From Roridomyces roridus (Eukaryota; Basidiomycota; Agaricomycetes; Agaricales; Mycenaceae): a stretch of 64,000 nucleotides of DNA. The DNA is taken from contig JARKIF010000083.1 of assembly GCA_029378245.1 (NCBI GenBank), positions 1 to 64,000 of the forward strand. Reading direction: 5' to 3'. Below are positions 20,352 through 30,809 of the stretch, one piece after another. Every line of letters begins with the position of its first letter. The stretch's first letter is position 1. Below the pieces are notes generated by a model, which did no database searches, was not told where the DNA came from, and saw only the letters and a list, made by a program, of their open reading frames with translations. The translations under genes and the position numbers were made by a program.

Positions 20352-21437
20352 CTATGGATCGTTCTTCAAATCCCCCCAAGCAGGGAGCTCGAAATAGGAC
20401 GGAAGCGCCTGCCACATCTTTTCCCTCCCCTCGAGGAGCCTCGTCCTCCCGTTCTCTGCGCAAACAGTGCAGATTTTTATCTTGTCCATCATCTTGGTGT
20501 TCGGAAATGGTGAGAGCGCGCCGGCGATAATGCTGGCATGAAAACAGGCTGACTTTCTGTTTCGGCACTGAGTAGGCGCCTTGCAATTTTCGACCGCTGT
20601 GATATTGTCCGCGATCCAACCCCAAGTGTTTCCAGTAATCCACTGTGCCCGTGAGATCGCGGCATGCGCTACAACGCACAGGCGTTGGTCGGTCGCTGAA
20701 AGGATCGCCAAGGTCCCGTCAGGGCGTCGAATGCCCTCGAATACGTCAGTCTAGGCATTTGACTTGAACGACTTGCGGAAGCTTGTAGTGTTGAACATTG
20801 CGTACCTGCCAGGTATTGGATTGTATCACTCGGAGATATGCGCAAGGAAGCAAGGCGAGCATGTTATTTTCTTTTGCCAAGTTGACCATGTCGATGAGGA
20901 AACCGCTGTATGGCGTTATCCAGGTAGGGATGTACCCGTTCTCCTTTATCAGAAGGTCATACGCATTCAAAGTGGTCGGGTTTTCGTATGTGAGGCGTTC
21001 CACCATCGTCTGCAAGAGTTGCTTGAAGTCGTACTTTCGGCTTAAGCGGGTGTAGCTCGCGACGGCTGAGAGAGGGAGAGGTTTCTGGGACGAAAAGAAT
21101 TACAGAAGTGCACAATCAATGCCAGCCACCGCAAGGAGAAGGGGAGGACGGACGGATTATACAGTGTCTTTAGAACCACCTCTACGTCCTTTGCTGAGTC
21201 TGAGACCTCAATCACAGGGCAGCCGTCGACTTTGGGCTCATCGGGAGGTTGAGGAAGCCCTTGAAGGTCTTGGAAGAACGAGGAATGAAGGGAAAGGACG
21301 CCCCAGTGAACGCGGAATTGGGTGCAGCCAGCTTGCAGCACTACACTCCCGTCGGAATGCCAGATTTCGGACGAGCGTAGTAGCTCTTCGCCGTCCGAAC
21401 ATTGTCGTTTAGATGGACTCGGAGGGTTAAGATCCAT
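20352..21437 (-). CDS. BTB/POZ domain protein (BTB copy 1)
   Basis: Three exons on the minus strand. Exon 1 from 21437 holds MDLNPPSPSKRQCSDGEELL and the BTB core HSDGSVVLQAGCTQFRVHWG, VLSLHSSFFQDLQGLPQPPD. Exon 2 (21084-20806) holds LPLSAVASYTRLSRKYDFKQ and NLAKENNMLALLPCAYLRV. Exon 3 (20750-20352) runs from TDVFEGIRRPDGTLAILSA to YFELPAWGDLKNDP. The usual exon-2 acceptor has lost its G compared with copy 2. Using a donor 4 nt further (exon 1 ending at 21150) with acceptor CCCAG restores the frame. BTB domains mediate dimerisation or Cul3 recruitment; the C-terminal domain is unknown. This is the only BTB copy here without an obvious coding lesion. Confidence 0.7.
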
Positions 21438-22130
21438 GGTTGTGAGCAAGATTGTTGAAGAGAGGAGTAAGTCGTTTCGGATCAACTTTCTCAAATCTTA
21501 GACTCTCTCTCCTTGATCATCCTCCTATACCCACCAGCTATGTGGAAAAAACTGCACTGCCCGTGTAAAGGCCAATAAAGCAGGAAAAAGTCTCTGCGAC
21601 GTCCCTTTTTGACTTTCGGGACACCAGTTGGACGAAAGGTTGGATTTCATAAAGTGGGTGTGTCGAAAGCGCGCACCCGGGCCCAGTATGTAGATCGGAA
21701 CTTTCACCGGACAAGATGAGTGTAAACTTGAATCTTGCCAAGACCGAGCAAGACATTCATTGAGCCAGATCCCATCCAGAAAATAATGCGCGGGTGAGTA
21801 GAAATTTCAGAGCGATTTTGAGCTCTCTGCGGGACAGCTGCAGACCGGGGGCGTTAGGTACTTACCTTACGTGGAGGGAGTCGGACCAGAAAGCAGCGGT
21901 AAACATCCCTAGAGGAATCACGCCCGGAGGGAGGAGGAGGAGGCAGTTGATACATATAGATATCAGAGTCTTGCGCGGGCTTTCGAACAAAGACAAATCA
22001 AGCGAGAAGTCAAAAACATGAAAGCCCGAAACAAGATGCGCTGTACATTTCATTACCAAAAGGTAAATACTACGGAGTATCTGTGAAGAGGTCAGAGATA
22101 CAAGGAGAGAAAAGTGAGAAAAGTTTCATA
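21438..22130. other. Spacer between BTB copies 1 and 2
   Basis: No gene is present. The part at 21955-22130 resembles the 3' flank of BTB copy 1 (20165-20350): both contain CAGAGTCTTG, CTTTCGAAC, GAAAGCCCGAA and GAGTATCTG. The tandem duplication therefore included the 3' flank. Confidence 0.5.
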
Positions 22131-23209
22131 CTATAGATCATTCTTTAAATCTCCCCAAGGAGGGAGCTCGAAATAGGAAGGAAGCGCTTCCCACATCTTT
22201 TTGCGTCCTGCGACGAACTTTGTATTGCCATCTTCCGTGCAAACGCTGCAGAGGCCGAGCTGTTTGGCCTGATCTGAGTCAAACGGAAAGGCCGCGAACA
22301 CCCCAGCGACGACGTTGCGCTGGAAACACCTTGACTTGAGTTCTCGGCACGAGGAGGGATTCGCACAATTTTCAGGTAGTGTGCTGTCTGCAATCCAACC
22401 GAATGGATTTCCGCTGGCCCACTGGGTTTGTACCATCGACGCGCGCGCCAAGATGCACACACGTTGATCAATGGCCGAGAGTACCGCCAAGGTCCCGTCA
22501 GGGCGTCGAATGCCATCCAATATTTCAGCCTATATGTTGGCCTCGGTCGATGTGTATGTAGCATTGCAATGACGCTTACCTGAGTCAGGTACATCGACAC
22601 TCTGAGATATGCACAGGGAAGCACTGCAATCATGTTGTTTTCCCTTGCTAAGTTGACCACGTCGATCTGAAACCGTCGTATGAAGTGATCCACGTAGTCG
22701 TATACTCGTTGTCCGAATGTAGAAGCAGATACGCCTCCATAGTGGTCGGGTTCTCGTATGTTAGACGTTCCACCATGGTCTGCAAGAGTTGCTTCAAGTC
22801 GTACTTTCGGCTTAAGTGGACGTAGCTCGCGATGGCTGAGAGGGGGAGGGGTTTCTGGGACGAAAAAAATCTACAGAGCAGTTCGAGGTCAATAGATGCA
22901 TTGCAAGGACTTGAAGGGAGGACGGACGGATTGTACAGTGCCTTTAGAACCACCTCTACGTCTTCTGCAGAGTCCGAGAGCTCTACGATGGGACAGCCAT
23001 CGACCTTGGGTTCATCCAGAGGCTGCGGCAGCCCTTCTAGATCCCGGAAGAACGACGAATGGAGGGAGAGAACACCCCAGTGGACACGGAACTGGAGTCT
23101 GGGTGCCACCTGCTTGCAGCACTACACTACCGTCTCGATGCCAGACATCGGACGAGCGTACAATCTCTTGATCGCCGAGGCGAGGGCGTTTAGCAGGCGG
23201 CGGGTCCAT
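22131..23209 (-). pseudogene. BTB/POZ protein pseudogene (BTB copy 2)
   Basis: Colinear with copy 1: MDPPPAKRPRLGDQEIVRSS, FRVHWGVLSLHSSFFRDLEG, KPLPLSAIASYVHLSRKYDL, ending KMWEALPSYFELPPWGDLKN. Exon 1 carries a 7-nt insertion at about 23092-23102 (CCAG-ACT-CCAG where relatives have one CCAG), which throws the frame inside the BTB core. A 1-nt deletion near 22666 breaks exon 2 just before NLARENNM. The exon-2 acceptor (CTGTAG) and intron positions are otherwise conserved. It is the tandem neighbour of copy 1. Confidence 0.8.
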
Positions 23210-23458
23210 GACAAGATGAGGCAGTAATACACGCGGAGCTGTCAAACGGCTGATCGGCAGGGATCGGCGTTGGATGATGGCGGACAACAACGTCGGCCGC
23301 CGAGTGTCACACCAATTTCCACTGGAATCCACTGGCTCATGATGGACTGTGGTGGGTTTTGGGTGGGCTGGTGGTGCGTGGGCTTTTATTTTTTCGAGAT
23401 ATTTCTACGGCCATCTTGAGTTCATGATGTTCAACTTGAACAGCTTTGAGTTGCAGTA

Positions 23459-24370
23459 TGTCAACGACAGCGCCTAGGCCGACATGCCGGTGATCGGATC
23501 ACGCTCGGATCACCCTCGGTAACGCGGCCGGGTACGACAGGAAGGTGACGGTGATTCGGACACGACCAGGGATGGGATGGTGTAGTCAAGCACCAGACGA
23601 GATGAGCGGGAGCTGCAATGCAAGAGGCCGGATACAAGGCCTCAGGCTGCAGTGTCGTCGAGCACAGGGGAACGGGTAGTGCAGGTGCGAGACCAGTAGT
23701 CGTGTCGAATGTATGAATGAGGACCAAGTCGAATACTGAGATGGCGGGTTCTAAGACGAGAGGGGGGAACCGGCAAGCCAGAGTATCGCTGGAGAATAGA
23801 CGAGGTAGAATCTACTGTACATGAGATTCTACCCAAGTATAAATACTAAATCCCTCAGGAGCGTTCTCCTGTATGATCGGTCCCTGACCCTTAATTACCC
23901 CTACGCGGCTCCTCTCTTAATAGAGTTAAGTGGAGCGTCCCCTGTAACCCTATAGGTTACCCCTCCTTGGCATGATCGCTGGATCATGCCGAGAATGTTG
24001 TGTGACTGTGTTTGAACCCCTCGTCGGGTTCTAACACGGCGCGTCAGGTTCTGTCCTAGCAACCCTTCCCGCGCTGGACAAGTACTGTTGTCCTATCGTT
24101 CGTATGTGACTGTGTTTGAACCCCTCGTCGGGTTCTAACACGGCGCGTCGGATTCTGTCCTAGCAACCCTTCCCGCGCTGGACAAGTACTGTTGTCCTAT
24201 CGTTCGAGTGACAGCGTTGTCCTCCTTACTCGGGCGGGCGACATCCCTCTCAAGGGACTTGTCGTGCGTGGACCGAACGTACGTTTGTTGATGATAACGA
24301 ACCTCGTGATCCGTAACTGATAGCGGTGATGGCATCACCGGATCAGTCGGCAAGCGCTGGTTTCATGACA
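23459..24370. mobile_element. Solo LTR of a retrotransposon, copy 1 (912 bp)
   Basis: The block starts TGTCAACGACAGCG and ends TTTCATGACA (TG..CA ends) and is flanked by the 5-bp target duplication CAGTA at 23454-23458 and 24371-24375. A nearly identical block of exactly the same length lies at 25436-26347 with a different target duplication. TATAAATA at 23838-23845 is a likely LTR promoter. There is no gag-pol sequence, primer-binding site or polypurine tract around it, so it is a solo LTR left by recombination. Confidence 0.9.
24001..24208. repeat. 104-bp tandem repeat inside the LTR (two units)
   Basis: The unit beginning TGTGACTGTGTTTGAACC at 24001 repeats at 24105. The units differ at only a few positions, and the same duplication is present in the second LTR (25978-26185), so it arose before the element dispersed. 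Confidence 0.85.
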
Positions 24371-24375
24371 CAGTA

Positions 24376-24939
24376 TGACATCGGCACGCTGAACCAACGT
24401 CGGCATCCACTGGATTCCAACGGATTCCAGTGAATCATTCTTTGTTCCTCAGCAATTTGTTGACTGTATCTAATTCCTACAACCAAAGAAATACTTCACT
24501 CAATGGAATCCCCTGGAAGCCGTCGGAAACCAGCAAGAAGGAACGGGTTACATCACCTTGAACCCTTCATTCACGCAGATGGATCAGCCAGGGGTTGTAA
24601 ATCATGAGAAGCAACGATGAACCGAATAAGTTCTCGAAACATTGAGCGAGTCTTTGCTACCTCCCACTGGAACCCAGTGGGGAGGCCATCTCGTCAACTT
24701 GAGTGGGTGATCTGATGAATGCCAACGGCGATCACCAACATTCATCAGATTCGCTGGGAAACAATGACAACCAACGGCCGCCGGTGTCCATCGGTAGCCA
24801 CCGGTGGCCGCCAGCGACTTTGCTAGCGGCGGGTATATTACTCAGATGAGGTGGTCGAAAAGGAAAGCGCGACATGCGATGAAACGCCAAACACCGGCCG
24901 GCGGCCAAATCTGTCCTTCGCTCCGACGCTCCCACTTTC
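24376..24939. other. Spacer and promoter region of BTB copy 3
   Basis: No gene was found. The region is locally repetitive around CCACTGGATTCC, ACGGATTCCAGTG and GGAATCCCC (24405-24510) and around CCGCCGGTG, CCACCGGTGG (24770-24815), giving short imperfect palindromes. Confidence 0.4.
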
Positions 24940-26958
24940 ATGTCAGATTCACCACCTCCAGCTAAACGACAGCGTCCGGACGATCAAGAAATAGTCCGCT
25001 CTGAGGTGTGGTATGATGACGGAAGCGTTGTCCTTCAAGCTAGTGCCACTCAGTTTCGTGTCCATTGGAGCGTCCTCTCGTCCCACTCCTCTTTCTTCCG
25101 AGATATGCAAGGGCTTTCCCAGCCCCAGGACGAGCCAAAGGTGGAAGGTTGTCCGATAGTCGAGCTTCCGGACTCGGCACAAGATGTGGAAACGGTTTTG
25201 AAGGCCCTGTATAATCCGTGCGTTGTCCATCCTCTACGGAGTCCATTTTTTAACTCTAATATCCACGACCAGATTCCTGTTCGCTAAAAAATCCCTGCCT
25301 CTTTCTGTCATTGCGAGTCACATTCGGCTGGGTCGGAAGTACGACATGAAGGAGTTCCTGCAGACAATGGTCCAGCGTCTCGCGGACGAACATCCCCAAA
25401 CACTGGAGGAATACGACCTTCTCCTCGGGCCAGAATGTCAACGACAGCGCCTAGGCCGACATGCCGGTGATCGGATCACCCTCGGATCACCCTCGGTAAC
25501 GCGGCCGGGTACGACAGGAAGGTGACGGTGATTCGGACACGACTAGGGATGGGATGGTGTAGTCAAGCACCAGACGAGATGAGCGGGAGCTGCAATGCAA
25601 GAGGCCGGATACAAGGCCTCAGGCTGCAGTGTCGTCGAGCACAGGGGAACGGGTAGTGCAGGTGCGAGACCAGTAGTCGTGTCGAATGTATGAATGAGGA
25701 CCAAGTCGAATACTGAGATGTCGGGTTCTAAGACGAGAGGGGGGAACCGGCAAGCCAGAGTATCGCTGGAAAATAGACGAGGTAGAATCTACTGTACATG
25801 AGATTCTACCCAAGTATAAATACTAAATCCCTCAGGAGCGTTCTCCTGTACGATCGGTCCCTGACCCTTAATTACCCCTACGCGGCTCCTCTCTTAATAG
25901 AGTTAAGTGGAGCGTCCCCTGTAACCCTATAGGTTACCCCTCCTTGGCATGATCGCTGGATCATGCCGAGAATGTTGTGTGACTGTGTTTGAACCCCTCG
26001 TCGGGTTCTAACACGGCGCGTCAGGTTCTGTCCTAGCAACCCTTCCCGCGCTGGACAAGTACTGTTGTCCTATCGTTCGTGTGTGACTGTGTTTGAACCC
26101 CTCGTCGGGTTCTAACACGGCGCGTCGGATTCTGTCCTAGCAACCCTTCCCGCGCTGGACAAGTACTGTTGTCCTATCGTTCGAGTGACAGCCTTGTCCT
26201 CCTTACTCGGGCGGGCGACATCCCTCTCGAGGGACTTGTCGTGCGTGGACCGAACGTACGTTTGTTGATGATAACGAATCTCGTGATCCGTAACTGATAG
26301 CGGTGATGGCATCACCGGATCAGTCGGCAGGCGCTGGTTTCATGACACAGAACACCAGATCCGATGGCAGTTCACGTTAGTCGACCAATACAAGGGCATC
26401 CTTATAGATTTGCTGGCTGTGGTGCGGGAAAATAACCTGTTTGCGCTCCTTCCCTCTGCGTATCTGCGCGTCATGCTATCTTCCACACAGGTACGCATTA
26501 AAGATCCCTTAAAATGTTTCTGTACTCAATTTTGTTGAGTATAAACCGATCTTCTGACTGGTATACGCCGACCAGATGGGTCCCTGGGCGAAGCTGTCAC
26601 TAGATGATCAACGTCTATGTATTATGGCACACACAGAATTGGCGCAGCGACAATGGGATGCAGGGTACGCGTTCGGCTGGGTTGCGCAAAATAATTCCCG
26701 TACCGGACCTGCAGAGTGCACTGACGACTTTTCCTAAGAAAGGTTGACTGTTTTCCGTACCTTTGTACTGCGGGGAACCCTGTCCATTTTCGCTGCCACC
26801 CCGCCCGTGGTGAAATTGACCAAGCTTTGTAACGCTTGCAAGGAGGAAGGAGGTCCTGGAGGATGCCAAAAGGAAGATGAACGAAGGTCGGAAGAAGATG
26901 TGGGAATCGCTGCCGTCCTTTTTTGAACTTCTGGGGCGAGTTGAAGAATGATATCTGA
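24940..26958 (+). pseudogene. BTB/POZ protein pseudogene split by an LTR (BTB copy 3)
   Basis: Exon 1 starts MSDSPPPAKRQRPDDQEIVR with the BTB core. Exon 2 (from about 25282) reads FLFAKKSLPLSVIASHIRLG and stops at LLLGPE, where the solo LTR 25436-26347 is inserted. Beyond the second CAGAA target copy the same frame resumes as HQIRWQF and LAVVRENNLFALLPSAYLRV. Exon 3 has further damage: CTGGGCG in place of CTGGCG (about 26587) and an in-frame TAA after CTDDFS (near 26736). The C-terminal ESLPSFFEL then GELKNDI are still readable. The LTR insertion itself kept clean ends, so it is recent relative to the family. Confidence 0.88.
25436..26347. mobile_element. Solo LTR, copy 2 (912 bp), inserted in BTB copy 3
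   Basis: Same 912-bp sequence as 23459-24370 with only scattered substitutions. It is flanked by the target duplication CAGAA at 25431-25435 and 26348-26352. Because the two target duplications differ (CAGTA and CAGAA) and the DNA between the LTRs is ordinary host sequence, these are two independent insertions and not one element with an internal region. Confidence 0.93.
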
Positions 26959-26976
26959 TTTGTTTTCTCTTTTTGT

Positions 26977-29337
26977 ATGTATCGCGAATATACATTCGAG
27001 CCGCCGAGCACTGTTCATCAGCGAGGCTGTGTTTGGGCGCTTGTTTTAACCCATCTCTCTCACAGACCACGACCTTCTGCCTCAGACTGCATTGACCACA
27101 ACGTCGGATGGAAGCACCATCGAGGCTTCAACAGTCGACGACCGAGCCCTCGTCCAGGTGAGCCCGTGGCGGACTTGCTTAAACTACTGAAAACCTCGGT
27201 AGTCGTCACTTGTTCCAGAATGCCGCTGAATTCACCATCTCGGGGGGACAATTCGTTTCTGGAGATGTTCATTACCATGCCATAACACCACCGCCTGCGT
27301 TCGGTAGGGCATTTTCTCCCAATCTACGCGACTTGCTGAGTGACACACATCTACACTGTCACTAGACCTTCAAGTTGATGTCAATGCGTCAGCTGAGGCG
27401 ACCGAGGTAGGATGAAATCGAATCAATCTCAATGACCCCCTTGTTTGATCGATTATGGATAGGATTCAGCAGATAGCGACGTATACTGCCGTCAGCTACT
27501 GGGTCGAAGGCGCGGATTTCCTCTATATGTCCCGGCGCCCCAGCGCAACCTTCCCGAAGAATACCAGCGGAAGGGTATCTCGATCGGCGACGTCGGACGA
27601 GTGACTCCAGAGGGAGTTTTCGACTTTTTCTTCAACGTCTACCTTGCCTCGGACCACCCCGTCAACTGCGGTCTGGTTCCGGAGGAGTTCGTTCCGTTGG
27701 CTCCGTTCCTCGACCAGGATATATTGGAACTTGATTTCGAGCGGGACAGTCATGTTGCCTCTCCCTCTGTGCTGGCCTGGGGCCCGTATCACTTCTCCGA
27801 GTGCGTATTTCCCCTCCGATGTTCAAACAAAAGTGCTTTCAACTAAGGCTGTACAGTGACTTTCGTTTCACTTGCAAGGGCCCGCGCGGTGCAGTCCTGG
27901 CTCTTCCTCTTGGTTCTCGCTTAATGAAACTCCAAAATGTCGAAGATATGCGCAGATATGCTGCCCGGAATGCCGAGAGCTGGTATAGGTACATCAACGG
28001 AAGCAGAGGGCGAGGTCTCCGCAACGGCGGGCTGCATCTCGTCACAGGCTTTGAAAAATCTTGGGAAGGAGGGCTGGCGTCTTTCCAGAACATTGGAGCC
28101 GGGAGTGAGTTTTCGCTCGTATTCCGGCCCATGGACCATCGTTTTCAAACTGGGACGCCCGCGATCACCAAAAGCTTCCAGACGCCGCCAGACAATCCGG
28201 TTAATCACACCGTCTTTTTTCATGGCTTTACTATTTCGCTGGGAGAAGGGATATGGGGGCGGCTTTTGGGGACTGTCGAAGTATCCGATGCAGCAATATC
28301 ACCGAAATCGCCAAGCAGTATTGTCCCCTTTGGATCGCAAAGTTCTCTGATATCCTGGATCGTCAATTTGAGTATCGGGGCCGGTTCTTCCGGTGGCAAG
28401 ACATATTCGGGCAAGGATGGAGAGGAGGTGACGCTTTCCGACTTGGCGTCTATCCCTGAGGTGCGTTGTAAACTGTCGACGATATGCCCAATTGAATCGC
28501 TCCTAGATCTTTCATCCGTCCCGACTCGTCAATAATTTCATTCTCGACCAGGTATGTGATGCTGCTCTGACCATGGAGAATATATAACGAGTTGTAGGTA
28601 CCGAACGCGGAAGTTGTCATCACCCACGACGAGGATTGGTGTGATATAATTTCCGAGGTAACCACTACGTGCTTCGAGTTCTTCGTCTCATTCACCTTTG
28701 TAGAACGGGGTGGAGTCGATACAAGAACAGAAGGACTTGCTCGATAAAGTGGCGCGGCAGTTCTTCCTTGCCGAAAGAGACGGTGCGTGTCCAGCGTAAA
28801 AGAGACATTGCTTCGGTCCTAACTTATCGTTGCAGGCGCATATTTTCTGGCTAGCTCCCTTCCACCTCCTTACCCTTCTGGATCAGCCGGTCCACAAAAT
28901 TTCCCTTTAAGCAGAAGTGGTCCGTTGCTTGATCCTCAGCAGGAAGTGGCCTCCTTGCTCGACGCACCACACCGGCCTTTTGACGTCAAGCGGCGTTCCT
29001 TGAAGAAAATGAGTCTCGCACAGTCCAACGTCGGTTCCAGCGCAAAACATTTCGATCCACAAGAATCCAACACATCGTGTCTGTTCTGTCGGTCGCGGAA
29101 ATTAATGTGTGGACCGTCTTCAGTGGCAAGCTCTAGCCAGTGCGGGTATGTTCAAAACGCTTATCATGGTCTGTGATTTGGACTAATAATCATTGACTTC
29201 GAATTCTCAGCAATTGCGAACGCCGAAATCTCGAATGCGAGTACCCAATGTCAATTGAGGGATCATCTCAAAGTGCGGGTAGTAGTTCAACGGCAATTGT
29301 TGACGCTGGGTATCGAGAGTCAAAGAGTGAAAATTAA
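26977..29337 (+). CDS. Large conserved hypothetical protein with C-terminal Zn2Cys6 cluster
   Basis: A multi-exon gene. Supported pieces in order: NAAEFTISGGQFVSGDVHYH (after 27221), RRRGFPLYVPAPQRNLPEEY, KGISIGDVGRVTPEGVFDFF, FTCKGPRGAVLALPLGSRL, AESWYRYINGSRGRGLRNGG, HGFTISLGEGIWGRLLGTVE, IFHPSRLVNNFILDQ, AEVVITHDEDWCDIISE and DLLDKVARQFFLAERDGAYF. This order is that of a widespread uncharacterised Agaricomycete family. The last two exons add CLFCRSRKLMCGPSSV..QCGNCERRNLEC, a perfect C-x2-C-x6-C-x10-C-x2-C-x6-C Zn2Cys6 cluster, before the stop at 29335-29337. Introns have consensus ends throughout. The start is uncertain: ATG 26977 with a 41-nt intron is one option, and it lies only 19 nt past the BTB pseudogene. 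DNA binding is inferred from the cluster alone. Confidence 0.72.
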
Positions 29338-29384
29338 CTGGAAATCGTGTATACATGAAGTTGAACTTGTGACACTCTGGAGTT

Positions 29385-29575
29385 CAACTCAGGCTTAACA
29401 GGGATCAATTGATCTCACTCTTCCTCCTTACTCTCATGTCCGCCCGCCGACAGAGCTATCGGCGGACTCGCCGGAAACCCTATGGAAATCACCCATGTGT
29501 ATAATCTTCTCAAGTGGCTTCTTGCTCTTATCGGCCGAAAATACGTAGGTGCGCGACTAGTGATGTGCCCGAAAG
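29385..29575 (+). repeat. Segmental duplication, truncated copy B
   Basis: About 190 bp (AACAGGGATCAA..TGATCTC, TACTCTCATGTCCGC, GGACTCGCCGGAAACCC, GTGTATAATCT, GGCCGAAAATACG) matches the left parts of copies A (13430-13600) and C (31800-31990). It stops before the TATA box and the pheromone gene. Confidence 0.8.
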
Positions 29576-29682
29576 CCCGAAAAAAAATGCTGGAAAAATC
29601 AGCAAAGCACCAGACCGGCCATTCAGCAAAACATAAACCGCGCGCAACATTATCCAGAGGAGTAACATTGGCTTCCTCCCCA

Positions 29683-29757
29683 GCGAATCGAACCCCAGTC
29701 TCGCTGCGGGTTTGATCTCAGGGAAACACTGTTGACCACTGAGCCAGGGAGTCGGTG
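29683..29757 (-). repeat. tRNA-like block with A and B box (possible SINE head)
   Basis: The minus strand reads CTCCCTGGCTCAGTGGTC (A box) and, about 40 nt on, CTGGGGTTCGATTCGC (B box), followed by GGGGAGG that can pair with CTCCC. The anticodon region does not fold well. A tRNA-derived retroposon is the best guess. Confidence 0.45.
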
Positions 29758-29918
29758 ATGTGATCCAAACGATTATGGACTTTATCCAGCTGCTCTGAGA
29801 CGCATTTGCCGTATATTTCGATCCGATTTTGCACCTTCGAGTGGTAAAAAAGCTCGCAGACGGCGGTATTGCCACTTTGGGCTTGCGATTGTTGATTGGA
29901 TGCCAGCCGACTCGGCGA

Positions 29919-30551
29919 TTACGTACCAATCACCTCTTGTCCTCCACTACTTACCATCGCGTGCGATACCCACTGCTCGCTAGCCATGTCTGCGATGACG
30001 CCCGCTTGACGACTCGAGAGACCTTCAAGTAACGGATTCTCGAATGCGTCTCCGATCACCGCATTGGTCGGAGTACGGCCATTCAAGAACGACGAGAAGG
30101 GGACTACGGCACAGTCATGCTTAGTGCGCATTAGACACAGTTTTGAGTACTCCGGTGCGTCTCTCGCTAACTTTCTCCAAGCTTCTACTGACTTTGGGAA
30201 AGGCGTTTTTGCGTTGGCCCACGCCCACGCACGTCGCAGGCCCGAGGCGATTGTGACGATTTGGAACCCTTTGCCCTGGCGCACCTCCCGCTCGTGTTTC
30301 TTCCTGAAGTTCTCCAAAAATGTAGAACGCCGTATTGGGCCAAATCCGCTACGATATCGGCATTCCTTAGGACGAACGGGATCAAGACAGGCGTCTTTCA
30401 ACTTTTTGGGATGTGCTGGATGCGAATGGCAACAACGTTCTTTGTCGCTCGTGCCCCACCGCGGCGCCCGACTGAGCTTCAATGACATATTTAGCTCCGT
30501 TCCGTTCTTTATTTCTGGTGTACATACACATATCACAGAACGTTGAAGCAT
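29919..30551 (-). CDS. Hypothetical 210-residue open frame
   Basis: A continuous frame starting MLQRSVICVCTPEIKNG. Its C-terminal half (GRTPTNAVIGDAFENPLLEG, RQAGVIADMASEQWVSHAMV) looks more protein-like than its N-terminus. It adjoins a tRNA-like element and duplicated segments, so it could be a transposon relic. No domain is recognised. Confidence 0.3.
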   Translation of the reverse strand: MLQRSVICVCTPEIKNGTELNMSLKLSRAPRWGTSDKERCCHSHPAHPKKLKDACLDPVRPKECRYRSGFGPIRRSTFLENFRKKHEREVRQGKGFQIVTIASGLRRAWAWANAKTPFPKSVEAWRKLARDAPEYSKLCLMRTKHDCAVVPFSSFLNGRTPTNAVIGDAFENPLLEGLSSRQAGVIADMASEQWVSHAMVSSGGQEVIGT

Positions 30552-30809
30552 TCTGCACGTCTTACAATATTGATCAATGAATCTTCCATTAATCGTCTCG
30601 CTATAGGTACCTGGCTGCTCTCAGAAACCTCGATATGCCACCGGCCAAATGAGGCTCCCGAGCGAGCCATTCATTATCAAGGAGCGCCACCGCCCCTGGC
30701 CTGAACCTGACACGGCGCTCTTATTTCCCCGCGTTTCGGTCGCGGCCTAGTATGGGTATAAAAAGAAGTACGACTCTTTCTTATTCAAACACTGACCCAC
30801 CTCGGAAAC

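Noticed and set aside
23459..26347. A complete LTR retrotransposon with 23459-24370 and 25436-26347 as its two LTRs
   Set aside because: The two LTRs have different 5-bp target duplications, and the DNA between them is a BTB gene promoter and exons with no gag-pol, primer site or polypurine tract.
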